64,000 nucleotides of DNA from Prochlorococcus sp. scB243_498I20 (GCA_000635015.1 JFMR01000045.1:372001-436000), one strand, 5' to 3'; positions 1-7,349 are shown, counted from the stretch's first letter. Made by a program: numbers and translations. The notes: generated by a model from the sequence alone, not told the origin.

Positions 1-548
1 TAAAAGATTATTTGCAAATGTAAGCTATTCCAATCATTAATAGGAAATATTTTTTTAAGGTCTTTTTCTGTTTGAACTACGCTATCGCCATTTGATAGCC
101 CCCATCTTTGTGCCAACCTGTGTATATGAGTATCTACTGGGAATGCAGGTATTTTAAACACTTGAGACATTACAACTGATGCTGTTTTATGACCTACCCC
201 TGGAAGAGATTCAAGCTTCTCAAAAGAATCTGGGACCGTACCATTATGCTTCTCAATCAATAATTTAGATAAGTTATAAATATTCTTTGATTTTTGATTA
301 GATAGACCTAAATACTTTATGTATTTGTAAATGCCATTAATACCTAGCTGCATCATCTTTTCTGGATTATCTGCAACCTTAAATAAGCTTTTTGTTAATT
401 CATTAACCTTCTTATCTGTTGATTGAGCACTTAAAACTACGGCGACTAGAAGTGTATATGCATTTGTATGATCAAGGGGTATTGGAGGAGATGGATATAG
501 CTTTTTGAGTTCCTTGCGTATTATTTCTGCTCTTTCAGACTTTCTCAT
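1..548 (-). CDS. nth: Endonuclease III (C-terminus cut by window start)
   Basis: DNA glycosylase/AP lyase that removes oxidised pyrimidines in base excision repair. Reading the minus strand from the ATG at 546-548 gives 182 codons still open at the window edge. The helix-hairpin-helix core LPGVGHKTASVVMS followed by the catalytic-Asp segment VDTHIHRLAQR is clear, as is the family N-terminal stretch LLVAVVLSAQSTD. The full family length is about 217 residues, so the C-terminal [4Fe-4S] cluster cysteines would lie outside the window. It is divergent from the ABC ATPase at 626. Confidence 0.93.
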   Translation of the reverse strand, partial: MRKSERAEIIRKELKKLYPSPPIPLDHTNAYTLLVAVVLSAQSTDKKVNELTKSLFKVADNPEKMMQLGINGIYKYIKYLGLSNQKSKNIYNLSKLLIEKHNGTVPDSFEKLESLPGVGHKTASVVMSQVFKIPAFPVDTHIHRLAQRWGLSNGDSVVQTEKDLKKIFPINDWNSLHLQIIF

Positions 549-625
549 TAAACTTGAAAATTAAATGATGTATAAAATTATACAAGAGATATTTTAGGTG
601 AATATTTTCTGCTAACTTAATATAT

Positions 626-1702
626 TTGAATAAGAATAACTTAGTGAAAAATGATGCGTTAATAATTGATGATTTGCATCATAAATATAATAAGCAAGAA
701 TGTTCAAATTGGATATTAAACGCAATTAACTTGAAAATTAAACATGGCGAATTGTTAGGGTTGCTTGGTCCTTCTGGTTGCGGAAAAACTACTCTTCTAA
801 GATTAATCGCTGGGTTCGAATATCCCTCTAGAGGGAGGATTTCTCTAAATGATAAGGAAATTTCAAGTGGAAAAAAAATTCTTAGTCCAGAGAAAAGAAA
901 TATTGGTATGGTTTTTCAAGACTATGCACTGTTCCCTCACTTAAACGTTTTAGAGAATGTGATGTTTGGTTTGAAAAACAAAAAAGATAGATCGAGAGTT
1001 GACTATCTATTAAATGTTGTTGGTCTTGATAGTTTTATTAGAAGATACCCACATGAATTATCTGGAGGTCAAAAACAAAGATTAGCAATTGCGAGAGCTC
1101 TTGCTCCTGGTACTGATTTTATTTTATTAGATGAACCATTTTGTAGTCTTGATATGCATGTCAAACTAAAATTGCGAAGTGAACTTCCAAATATCCTAAA
1201 AGGTTGTAATGCAAGTGGATTGATGGTTACGCATGATCCGGAAGAGGCCATGTCAATTTGCGATAAAGTTGCCGTCATGAATGAAGGGAAAATACATCAA
1301 ATTGATACACCAATTAACCTTCTTAATAATCCCAAGACTTTATTTGTTAGTAGTTTTATTTTGGGTAACAATATTATTAATCTTCAAAAAAATGGTAATT
1401 CATATAGTTCTTGTTTTGGTGAAATAAATAGTTCAACTGTTTTACAAAATGGAAATATTAAAAGTATGTCTATTTCGCCTAAATTTATTTCAATTAAAAG
1501 ATCAGAATCTGGTAATGCGAATGTAATATCTAAAGAATTTCTTGGAGAATTTCTTATATATAAAGTAACTATTAATGGAAACATATTAAGGGTTAGAACT
1601 GATATTAATAATCTTCTAAATAATGGTGATAAATGTTTTCTTTCATTAAACAAAAATAGTTATTATTTTTTATATCCTGGAGCACATAAGGTATATATAT
1701 AG
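626..1702 (+). CDS. futC: ABC transporter ATP-binding protein, iron(III) (Fut/Fbp) type
   Basis: Cytoplasmic ATPase subunit expected to power ferric iron import with an inner-membrane permease and a periplasmic FutA/IdiA protein, neither of which is in the window. Walker A GPSGCGKTT, Q-loop VFQDYALFPH, signature LSGGQKQR, Walker B FILLDEPF and the switch histidine in THDPEEAM are all present; residues about 250-358 form a TOBE-like C-terminal domain, the layout of the FbpC/PotA/CysA subfamily. The start is TTG at 626; a GTG at 644 (MKNDALII) is a possible alternative. Substrate specificity cannot be read from the ATPase alone; the iron assignment rests on subfamily resemblance and on ferritin and Fur boxes next door. 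Confidence 0.8.
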   Translation: MNKNNLVKNDALIIDDLHHKYNKQECSNWILNAINLKIKHGELLGLLGPSGCGKTTLLRLIAGFEYPSRGRISLNDKEISSGKKILSPEKRNIGMVFQDYALFPHLNVLENVMFGLKNKKDRSRVDYLLNVVGLDSFIRRYPHELSGGQKQRLAIARALAPGTDFILLDEPFCSLDMHVKLKLRSELPNILKGCNASGLMVTHDPEEAMSICDKVAVMNEGKIHQIDTPINLLNNPKTLFVSSFILGNNIINLQKNGNSYSSCFGEINSSTVLQNGNIKSMSISPKFISIKRSESGNANVISKEFLGEFLIYKVTINGNILRVRTDINNLLNNGDKCFLSLNKNSYYFLYPGAHKVYI

Positions 1703-1709
1703 AGTTTAT

Positions 1710-1832
1710 TTATAGGCAATTACACTTGCCTCCCTTCCAATTGGAGCATTTTTTCTTTTTACATTTCTTTTTTTTATTTTTATATATTTTTTTTGTTAAT
1801 AGCAGTTCAGAAAAACTGTACTCTAAATTCAT
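1710..1832 (-). CDS. 40-residue Lys/Cys-rich peptide, divergent from ferritin
   Basis: An unlisted short ORF found by reading the minus strand between the ABC ATPase and ferritin. ATG at 1830-1832, TAA at 1710-1712, 40 codons. The N-terminal part MNLEYSFSELLLTKK is ordinary; the rest is dominated by lysines and ends CSNWKGGKCNCL, with four cysteines at residues 24, 29, 37 and 39 (C-x4-C-x7-C-x-C), a spacing suited to metal or Fe-S binding. Its start lies 10 bases from the Fur-box-like palindrome at 1843-1861, which it shares with the ferritin gene. No ribosome binding site is visible, which is common in this genome. I do not recognise the family; function is unknown, iron linkage is inference from position. 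Confidence 0.55.
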   Translation of the reverse strand: MNLEYSFSELLLTKKIYKNKKKKCKKKKCSNWKGGKCNCL

Positions 1833-1842
1833 ATATAGTATT

Positions 1843-1861
1843 GCGAGTGATTTTCATTATC
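1843..1861. promoter_or_regulatory. Fur box candidate between Cys-rich peptide and ferritin genes
   Basis: The 19-mer ending TTTTCATTATC matches the classical Fur consensus GATAATGATAATCATTATC at 14 of 19 positions. On the minus strand GATAATGA (1861 downward) could also serve as a -10 element about 20 bases before the peptide start at 1832, so Fur binding would block that promoter. It is 79 bases from the ferritin ATG. Confidence 0.6.
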
Positions 1862-1939
1862 ATATTATTTAATTTAATTTAAAGGATTTATTGATTACTA
1901 ATTTATACAAAATGTTGTATTATTTACTTAGTTACTAAT

Positions 1940-2500
1940 ATGAAAATGAATGAAAATAATTTAAAAACAAAGAAATTAATTAATTTTGGTCCATCTGGAA
2001 GAGCTGTTGCTCAACCGATAGATAATAGTTTATTGGATAACATTTTTGAACATCTAACAATGGAAAGATATGCTAATGTTCAATATTTTTCTATGTATCT
2101 ATGGTTTCAAGAACGTGATTTAAATGGATTTGCCTCTCATTTTCTAAGTGAATCACAAGGCGAAATGGAACATGCTCAGAAATTTGCAGATTACTTAATC
2201 GCAAGAGGGCAAAGCGTAAAATTAGAAGAAATTCCTGCACCCGTTCAAACATGGGATTCTATAGAGGAGCTTATTTCTTATTCTTTTAACATGGAGGCTG
2301 ATTTAACTTCATCTCTACAACAGCTTTATTCCATATCAGAAAGAATTTCAGATACAAGAACTAACGTATTTTTAGATCCTATTATAGAGGCTCAAACACA
2401 ATCAGAAGATGAATTTGCGAACATATTGGGCAAGGTAAAGTTTGCTTCTAATCAACCTTCAGCAATATTACTAATAGATAGTGATTTAAAGAAAAAATAA
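1940..2500 (+). CDS. ftn: Ferritin (non-haem, ferroxidase-type)
   Basis: Cytoplasmic iron-storage protein that oxidises Fe(II) and mineralises it inside a 24-mer shell. The 186-residue product has the four-helix ferritin core: ERYANVQYFSMYLWF on helix A (Glu ligand), then GEMEHAQKFADYL with the E-x-x-H pair of helix B, and a further acidic helix with NMEADLTSSLQQLY and EAQTQSEDEFANIL. An 18-residue N-terminal extension precedes the fold. A Fur-box-like site lies upstream at 1843-1861. The stop overlaps by 15 bases the convergent gene ending at 2486. Known marine cyanobacterial ferritins are of this type. Confidence 0.93.
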   Translation: MKMNENNLKTKKLINFGPSGRAVAQPIDNSLLDNIFEHLTMERYANVQYFSMYLWFQERDLNGFASHFLSESQGEMEHAQKFADYLIARGQSVKLEEIPAPVQTWDSIEELISYSFNMEADLTSSLQQLYSISERISDTRTNVFLDPIIEAQTQSEDEFANILGKVKFASNQPSAILLIDSDLKKK

Positions 2501-2773
2501 ATTACTTTCAAATTTATTTTCATTTAATGTCCTTTTGGTTATTTCAAAAAGTAAATTCGAAAAGTTAATTCTCTCATTATTTTTATTTAAGAGTTTAGCT
2601 ATTTTATGAATCTCATAAACTCTTTTAAAAATATTTTTGTTTTCAGCAAATAATCTTCCCTTTAATGCTTTATTTTCTGTAGTTTTATAGGATTGCTTGA
2701 TATTTCTGAGTCTATTCGATAAAACATCAATTTCTATTAACAAGTTGTTTGTAAGTGATTGTGATTCCTTCAT
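2486..2773 (-). CDS. Conserved hypothetical, helical, downstream of crp-like gene
   Basis: A 95-residue product if translation starts at the ATG at 2771-2773 (MKESQSLTNN), which falls 4 bases after the stop of the Crp-like gene; the longer frame from 2815 would run into that gene. The sequence is rich in Lys, Asn, Glu and Leu and looks all-helical (for example the stretch IEIDVLSNRLRNIKQSY); no catalytic motif, signal peptide or membrane segment is seen. Probably cotranscribed with the regulator, and its stop overlaps the convergent ferritin stop. Function unknown. Confidence 0.6.
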   Translation of the reverse strand: MKESQSLTNNLLIEIDVLSNRLRNIKQSYKTTENKALKGRLFAENKNIFKRVYEIHKIAKLLNKNNERINFSNLLFEITKRTLNENKFESNLFFL

Positions 2774-2777
2774 GACT

Positions 2778-3365
2778 TTATAGCGGTGATGTTTCAATAA
2801 AAGAAGGGGCAACACTGACTGTATGGGTACCGATAGGAGCTATTAATAACTCAGATGATCTTAATTTAGAAATTAATCTTGTTGATGTTACTCGTGTAGA
2901 ACCGATTAATTCGCCAATCCTTTCGTGAGTTAACCTAAAAGGTAACTCACACCATTGACCACATCTTCTACCTAGACGATTTACTAGTATCGAAAACAAG
3001 GCTTGTAATCGCTGTTCTGCATTTCCTAAGTGTCTAATCCTAAGGAGTTGCAAAGTCCATTCATTTACTGCATCGAACCCCATATTCTCATCAATATTTA
3101 CATTGCTGTGAAACGACAAATCTGTTAGTGCTTCAACGCAGACACCTTCGCTGCATAAAAGGTCTGTCCTTAATTGATCTCCTGATTGTAAGAATGCCAG
3201 TGTCATTCCTTCAGTTTCTTCACAAGGACAATAAACTCTTGCAATTCCACTATCGACTTTTAGGCAAGTCCCTTTTGGTCTTGATGAAGGATCTATTAAT
3301 ACGGATTGTCCAGTTATTATCCTTACTAATTTTGACGGAGATTCTCCATAACTATGGAAATTCAT
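2778..3365 (-). CDS. Crp/Fnr-family transcriptional regulator
   Basis: A 195-residue protein with an N-terminal cyclic-nucleotide-binding-type beta barrel (about residues 10-110) and a C-terminal winged helix-turn-helix, LTHERIGELIGSTRVTSTRL, of the Crp/Fnr class. The conserved cAMP-binding arginine motif is not evident and there is no N-terminal Fe-S cysteine cluster as in Fnr, so the effector is unknown. It is not NtcA. Its promoter (TTGCAA at 3420-3425, CATAAT at 3397-3402, 17-base spacer) is overlapped by two Fur-box-like sites, which suggests iron control; regulators of this family near ferritin are known to respond to iron in Prochlorococcus. Confidence 0.85.
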   Translation of the reverse strand: MNFHSYGESPSKLVRIITGQSVLIDPSSRPKGTCLKVDSGIARVYCPCEETEGMTLAFLQSGDQLRTDLLCSEGVCVEALTDLSFHSNVNIDENMGFDAVNEWTLQLLRIRHLGNAEQRLQALFSILVNRLGRRCGQWCELPFRLTHERIGELIGSTRVTSTRLISKLRSSELLIAPIGTHTVSVAPSFIETSPL

Positions 3366-3376
3366 TAATTAAATAT

Positions 3377-3395
3377 GATAATGAGAATTATTATC
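3377..3395. promoter_or_regulatory. Fur box candidate 1 at the crp-like promoter
   Basis: GATAATGAGAATTATTATC matches the 19-base Fur consensus at 17 of 19 positions, the best site in the window. It sits immediately downstream of the predicted -10 (3397-3402) of the minus-strand Crp-like gene, covering the expected transcription start and leader, an ideal repression position. Confidence 0.75.
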
Positions 3396-3396
3396 A

Positions 3397-3425
3397 ATTA
3401 TGCACTATAAATTTGTTTATTGCAA
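3397..3425 (-). promoter_or_regulatory. Predicted sigma-70 promoter of the crp-like gene
   Basis: Minus strand: -35 TTGCAA at 3425-3420, a 17-base spacer and -10 CATAAT at 3402-3397, giving a start near 3390 and a leader of about 25 bases before the ATG at 3365. Confidence 0.5.
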
Positions 3426-3440
3426 TAGATTCTCATTATC
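3422..3440. promoter_or_regulatory. Fur box candidate 2 overlapping the crp-like -35
   Basis: The 19-mer ending ATTCTCATTATC matches the Fur consensus at 13 of 19 positions with a perfect right half (TCATTATC). It overlaps the -35 of the Crp-like promoter; with the site at 3377 it forms a tandem pair 26 bases apart. Confidence 0.5.
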
Positions 3441-3518
3441 ATATAGATTTTGAAGTTTTTCTTTACATAGTATTTAGCAATATAATTTATATAGAGTTGC
3501 TAAAAAATTTTAATTTAG

Positions 3519-3707
3519 ATGAGCGTAAATAGGGTTTGTTTTAATTGTGGAAGTTCTTCGTTTGTCTCAGATCGTTCTTTAGGAGGTAAGATTGTCTGCT
3601 CTAAATGTGGATCATCTTCATTTAAAAATAAATCCTCTTCATTTTTTAAAAGCAAAAAGTTTGTATTTCTTGCTATTGCCATAGCTATTTTTATAATTCT
3701 TATTTAG
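3519..3707 (+). CDS. Small zinc-ribbon protein with C-terminal membrane helix
   Basis: A 62-residue product with two CxxC knuckles, CFNCGSSSF and CSKCGSSSF, spaced as in a zinc ribbon, then a Ser/Lys/Phe-rich linker and one C-terminal hydrophobic helix (FVFLAIAIAIFIILI). It is probably tail-anchored with the metal knuckle in the cytoplasm. It is divergent from the Crp-like regulator across the spacer holding both Fur boxes, so iron-responsive expression is possible. Its end overlaps by 8 bases the convergent ABC ATPase. Function unknown. Confidence 0.65.
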   Translation: MSVNRVCFNCGSSSFVSDRSLGGKIVCSKCGSSSFKNKSSSFFKSKKFVFLAIAIAIFIILI

Positions 3708-4488
3708 ATAATCTGTTTATATTCCAAATTCCATTATTTTTAGCCACCTCTGCATCAATGTCGTATAACTTATTAAGGTTCACACTATTTATAACCTTAT
3801 TTTGATGACCATCAGCGATTATCTTGCCATCTTTTAGCATTAAGACGCGATCATATATTCTTGTAATCATAGAGATATCATGAGTAACGCAAAAAATTCT
3901 GGTATTTAATTTTGATAATTCATTAATCTTATCAACTACAAAAAACTTTGATTTATAATCTAAATTTGCAATTGGTTCATCTAAGATCAAGATATCTGGT
4001 TTTTTTATTAACGCCCTGGCAATGAGAGAAATTTTTTTTTCTCCATCTGATAAATAGGAAAAATATTTTTTAGATAAATTAGATATGTTCATTTTCTTCA
4101 TTATTTTTTCAACCTTATAAGAATCTCTTTCAGATTTATTTTGTACGTAACAATACTTTCCATGAAGTCCACTTAAAATTAAATCAAAAACTTGCAGATT
4201 TGGATTTATTCTATTTTTTATATCATTATTTACGGTACTTATTCTTTTTCTTAGTTCCCATAAATTTATAAGTTCTTTGCCAAATATTTTTAATTTCGAT
4301 TCATTAGCTATTACAGGATATATATTTCTATTAATTACTTCTATTAAAGATGATTTACCTGAGCCATTTGGTCCAATTAATATTACATTCTCTGAATACG
4401 CTATCTTTAAATTTAAATCTTTAATTACTCTAAAGCCATTTTTAAAACAATTTATATTTTTTGCCTCAAACCAAAAGTTATTAACCAC
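3700..4488 (-). CDS. ABC transporter ATP-binding protein, ModF-like single-domain type
   Basis: A 262-residue ATPase with Walker A GPNGSGKSS, signature LSDGEKK (an Asp in place of the usual second Gly), Walker B ILILDEPIANLD and the switch His in THDISMI. It resembles ModF/PhnC-like ATPases more than importer subunits; no permease gene adjoins. The start is GTG at 4486-4488 and overlaps by one base the TAG stop of the 33-residue peptide gene, implying translational coupling. It is the last gene of a probable operon with that peptide and the Rieske oxygenase. Substrate unknown. Confidence 0.8.
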   Translation of the reverse strand: MVNNFWFEAKNINCFKNGFRVIKDLNLKIAYSENVILIGPNGSGKSSLIEVINRNIYPVIANESKLKIFGKELINLWELRKRISTVNNDIKNRINPNLQVFDLILSGLHGKYCYVQNKSERDSYKVEKIMKKMNISNLSKKYFSYLSDGEKKISLIARALIKKPDILILDEPIANLDYKSKFFVVDKINELSKLNTRIFCVTHDISMITRIYDRVLMLKDGKIIADGHQNKVINSVNLNKLYDIDAEVAKNNGIWNINRLSK

Positions 4489-4589
4489 TAGAACTTATTG
4501 CTCCAAAATATAATTAATTGAATTGAGCTTAAAATAAATATCAAAAGATAAAGCCAATTCAACCATGAAGGTCTATTTACTTTCTTCAT
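4488..4589 (-). CDS. 33-residue hydrophobic peptide between Rieske oxygenase and ABC ATPase
   Basis: Minus-strand ATG at 4587-4589 and TAG at 4488-4490. The peptide starts MKKVNRPSWLNWLYLLIFI: a short positive N-terminus and one transmembrane helix rich in Leu, Ile and Trp. It begins 3 bases after the Rieske oxygenase stop, and its stop shares a base with the GTG of the ABC ATPase gene, an arrangement that favours a real coupled gene. It could be a small membrane partner of either neighbour. No family recognised. Confidence 0.5.
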   Translation of the reverse strand: MKKVNRPSWLNWLYLLIFILSSIQLIIFWSNKF

Positions 4590-4592
4590 AAA

Positions 4593-5915
4593 TTATATTA
4601 TTAACATAAAAAATAAAAGCGGAGCAGCAAATCGTATAAATGTTTTTCTTATAATATTCATATTATTAATGATTTCTAATTTCTTTACCTCAGGTGGATA
4701 TTTCATTATAACTTTGTCGTATACATTGAGATTTTGAGTTTTATTAATATTTCTCCAAGGTTCATCTTTATCTTCAGACTTCTTATACCATTTCCAAAAG
4801 TAATTAATTATTCTATCCTCTCCCAATAATTTTATTTCATCTTTACTTACATATCCCATATTGTGATTATATGTTTGCGTTTTTAAAATCATGTAATCCT
4901 CATCAAATATCTTATAAAAAATCCTTCTTTGATTCTCTTTAAATAATAAAAGGTTGTTAAGGAGTTTATTTTGTAGAAATTTCCTATAGTGCCTAACTAT
5001 TACTCTTGCTTTGTTATCTCCTAGTGGAATATGATCTAAAACTTGTAAATATCTAGCTGCAGAAGGATCGCCTTTATAAATTAATATCCTTCCAGGTGGG
5101 ATGTATTTTATTCGGATAAATTCATTTTTAGGGTTGTTCTTGTAGTAATAAATACTTTCAATATATTTAGGTGTAAGATTAATTTTCTGGTTGAAGCTAA
5201 CTAGTACATTTTTATTAACATCTTTATCAGGAATTGTATCGCCATGAACCCAAAATAGATGGAGGATATCTAAGTGATTTTCAATTATCCTTGACCAATC
5301 ACATTTAAAGTCGACTAATGCTTCTTCAAATACATAATCCTTTTCTGAAAAACCATTATCAGTTAAATCGTAGTTACATATTGGTGAATTTTCACTAAGA
5401 TTGCTTAAATCGGTGTCGGATTTTTTAGAGTAATGTACAAAAATATATCCATTCTTTTCTAGAGCTTTGTATTGAGATAAGTGAATTCTTTTGGCGTAGT
5501 TATCGTAGTTATTATCAACGATGTGACTACACGTTATTCTATCTAGATTTTGGCAACTTCCACCCGATGAAAACTTAGCTCCATGATATGGACAGGTTAT
5601 AACTCCATCTGATAGTGTTCCTCCAAAAAAAGAGGCTCCCCTATGTGGACAAATATTTTTAATGCACCTAACGTTTTCATTCTCATCTCTATAAAGAACA
5701 AGAGGCTCATTATAGAGTGAAAAATAATTCAGCTTATTTTTTTTTAATTCTTTTGAAGGACAAATTGCATACCAACCAAATAAACCTATTCTTAATTCAT
5801 TTTGATTTTCTCTGATATCTAATGAGTCAATTTTTACTACCGTTCCTTTTTTAAATGGCTTAAGAACGGTATTAAAGTCTTTTGATTTAAAAAAATTAAT
5901 TTGTCTGTTTTCCAT
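4593..5915 (-). CDS. Rieske [2Fe-2S] oxygenase, pheophorbide a oxygenase-like
   Basis: A 440-residue non-haem iron oxygenase. The Rieske ligands appear as CPHRGA (residues about 89-94) and CPYHGAKF (about 108-115); the mononuclear iron site is ENHLDILHLFWVH with the N-x2-D-x2-H-x4-H pattern. The C-terminus ends in a hydrophobic helix (FAAPLLFFMLII), as in the membrane-associated PaO/Tic55/Cao group that acts on chlorophyll derivatives and related substrates. The substrate here is unknown; chlorophyll or carotenoid breakdown is plausible by family. It is first in a tight operon with the 33-residue peptide and the ABC ATPase. Confidence 0.85.
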   Translation of the reverse strand: MENRQINFFKSKDFNTVLKPFKKGTVVKIDSLDIRENQNELRIGLFGWYAICPSKELKKNKLNYFSLYNEPLVLYRDENENVRCIKNICPHRGASFFGGTLSDGVITCPYHGAKFSSGGSCQNLDRITCSHIVDNNYDNYAKRIHLSQYKALEKNGYIFVHYSKKSDTDLSNLSENSPICNYDLTDNGFSEKDYVFEEALVDFKCDWSRIIENHLDILHLFWVHGDTIPDKDVNKNVLVSFNQKINLTPKYIESIYYYKNNPKNEFIRIKYIPPGRILIYKGDPSAARYLQVLDHIPLGDNKARVIVRHYRKFLQNKLLNNLLLFKENQRRIFYKIFDEDYMILKTQTYNHNMGYVSKDEIKLLGEDRIINYFWKWYKKSEDKDEPWRNINKTQNLNVYDKVIMKYPPEVKKLEIINNMNIIRKTFIRFAAPLLFFMLII

Positions 5916-6072
5916 AAATTAATTTCTTTTTTAATTGACTGTTTATCTTTCGGAACTATAACCCAAGTAAATAATCAATTTCTTATAAAAAGAAAATTCT
6001 CTATTATTTGTAGCAATAATTATGTAGTTATTGAAAAATATTGATTCCCTTTCGTATTTATGTATCTTTATT

Positions 6073-6291
6073 TCATGTTTTTTGTATCTTTTGTGATTCT
6101 TTCAAATTTTTTATGTAAGCAATAGCATCATCAATATTTTTGTGGAAATTACACTGGCCTAAATAACAACCTATAAATCTTAAGAATTTTCTCTTGCCAC
6201 CACTAATCTCATATCTATGAATGGTTCCCCCATCTACAGGAGCATATATAAGTTCTGGTAATGCCATATTTAATTTGTATTTAACATTCAA
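6073..6291 (-). CDS. Conserved hypothetical small protein
   Basis: A 72-residue product, or 64 residues if it starts at the second Met (MALPELIYAP, position 6267), which I consider likely because the conserved-looking part begins there. It has a basic centre (GGKRKFLRF), two Cys in GCYLGQC, and a C-terminal helix. No signal peptide or catalytic motif. Function unknown. The spacer 5916-6072 before the Rieske gene shows nothing else. Confidence 0.5.
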   Translation of the reverse strand: MNVKYKLNMALPELIYAPVDGGTIHRYEISGGKRKFLRFIGCYLGQCNFHKNIDDAIAYIKNLKESQKIQKT

Positions 6292-6423
6292 TTAAACGAT
6301 AATTCATGTTTAAATACATTTCCATAGCTCAATTCATATATTTAATAATTAATTTACTTATTTATTTTTGGATAATTATTTATTGAATATCCAAGTACTA
6401 TTTGTTATCTATTAATTATTGAT

Positions 6424-6531
6424 ATGAATTTTACTATGCCAAAAGCATTAAGGCGTTTTTTAAAAAAACTACCAAAAAAAATTCAAACTTTAAAGTACTC
6501 ATTTAGGGAGTTTTTATCTTCAAAAATATGA
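6424..6531 (+). CDS. Possible 35-residue basic peptide
   Basis: ATG at 6424 to TGA at 6529-6531. The product is strongly basic, with FLKKLPKKIQTLKYSF in its centre, and could be a nucleic-acid- or membrane-binding helix. No ribosome binding site is apparent. It sits in an otherwise empty 345-base spacer (6292-6636). Support is only the open frame and composition. Confidence 0.25.
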   Translation: MNFTMPKALRRFLKKLPKKIQTLKYSFREFLSSKI

Positions 6532-6636
6532 AATAGCTCCTATTTTCAACAATTTTTTAATTTCTATATTTTTAATAAAACTTAGTCCGCAAAGTTAAAT
6601 TCTAAACTATATTAATTTTGAAATTTATGAAATTTT

Positions 6637-6978
6637 ATGATCAAAAGAGTTTTTACGATATTCATTTTAACTTTGCTACTTGTATTTAATAGTCCAGTTT
6701 ACTCATTAGATACTTCCTCTCAAGCTCTTGAAAAGTATACTAAAAAGATTTCTAATAAATTCACTAGAACTTATTGCAACACTACCAAATTCGGGATTTC
6801 TTATGATGGAGCTTTGGCATTTGCTATTGGAGAGACTAATAAGGAATTTAAAAATAATAAACTCAATAAGTTTATAGATTTTTCTCTATTAAAAAATTCA
6901 ATAGTTAATGATTTAGAAAATAATTGCCAAGTTTATGATTTTGCTATTAGTAAATTAGAAAATTTAAAATTCAACTAG
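6637..6978 (+). CDS. Secreted hypothetical protein
   Basis: 113 residues beginning MIKRVFTIFILTLLLVFNSP, a classical Sec signal peptide, with cleavage likely after VYS. The mature part is Lys/Asn-rich with two cysteines (YCNTT and NNCQV) that could form a disulfide, and a Gly/Ala motif DGALAFAIGETNKEF. Likely periplasmic or lumenal. Unknown function; single gene between convergent and divergent small genes. Confidence 0.65.
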   Translation: MIKRVFTIFILTLLLVFNSPVYSLDTSSQALEKYTKKISNKFTRTYCNTTKFGISYDGALAFAIGETNKEFKNNKLNKFIDFSLLKNSIVNDLENNCQVYDFAISKLENLKFN

Positions 6979-7000
6979 AAAAATGTAAATCGTTAAAGTC

Positions 7001-7183
7001 TTATTTTTTACCTATCCAATCATTGGGTTTCTCCATCATCCATTCAAAAACCCCCTTAGCATCAAGGTTTTTAGATGCATAAACAAATAAAACTGGAAAT
7101 ATTAAAATTACCGCGCCAATAACGGCTAACTCTATCTTGCCAATCCCCATCTCAGTTACTGTTAAAGCAAAATAATTAATCAT
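7001..7183 (-). CDS. Small single-helix membrane protein
   Basis: 60 residues (49 if started at the internal MGIGKIEL). A central hydrophobic helix (IELAVIGAVILIFPVLFVYA) is followed by a hydrophilic tail NLDAKGVFEWMMEKPNDWIG that looks well constrained. It resembles cyanobacterial small thylakoid proteins in layout, but I do not recognise the family. Confidence 0.6.
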   Translation of the reverse strand: MINYFALTVTEMGIGKIELAVIGAVILIFPVLFVYASKNLDAKGVFEWMMEKPNDWIGKK

Positions 7184-7237
7184 TATCTTTATTGAATTAA
7201 GATTTATTATCTACATAATTTACAAAAAATATTAATT

Positions 7238-7280
7238 CTTTCACTTTTCTATGAGAAATCTTAATTTCTTATAGTGAAAG
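7238..7280. other. Imperfect hairpin upstream of the gene at 7001
   Basis: CTTTCACT at 7238-7245 pairs with AGTGAAAG at 7273-7280, and inner ATGAGAAA with TTTCTTAT, leaving a small internal bulge. It lies 55 bases upstream of the minus-strand start at 7183 and 70 bases before the plus-strand gene at 7350. It may be a leader structure or operator for either. Confidence 0.3.
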
Positions 7281-7349
7281 GTATTTGTATAAAGTACCTA
7301 TTTTATTGGCGCAGACTTTTTAATAATTTTAATAATATGCTTCTGTTTG

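Noticed and set aside
3128..3532. 134-residue plus-strand open frame over the Crp-like gene and Fur boxes
   Set aside because: Antisense to a clear regulator gene, overlaps its promoter and the zinc-ribbon gene; composition is Leu/Ile/Phe-rich as expected for an antisense shadow.
6306..6386. 26-residue hydrophobic frame (MFKYISIAQ...)
   Set aside because: Too short and pure Ile/Leu/Tyr in AT-rich DNA; no promoter or conserved-looking end.
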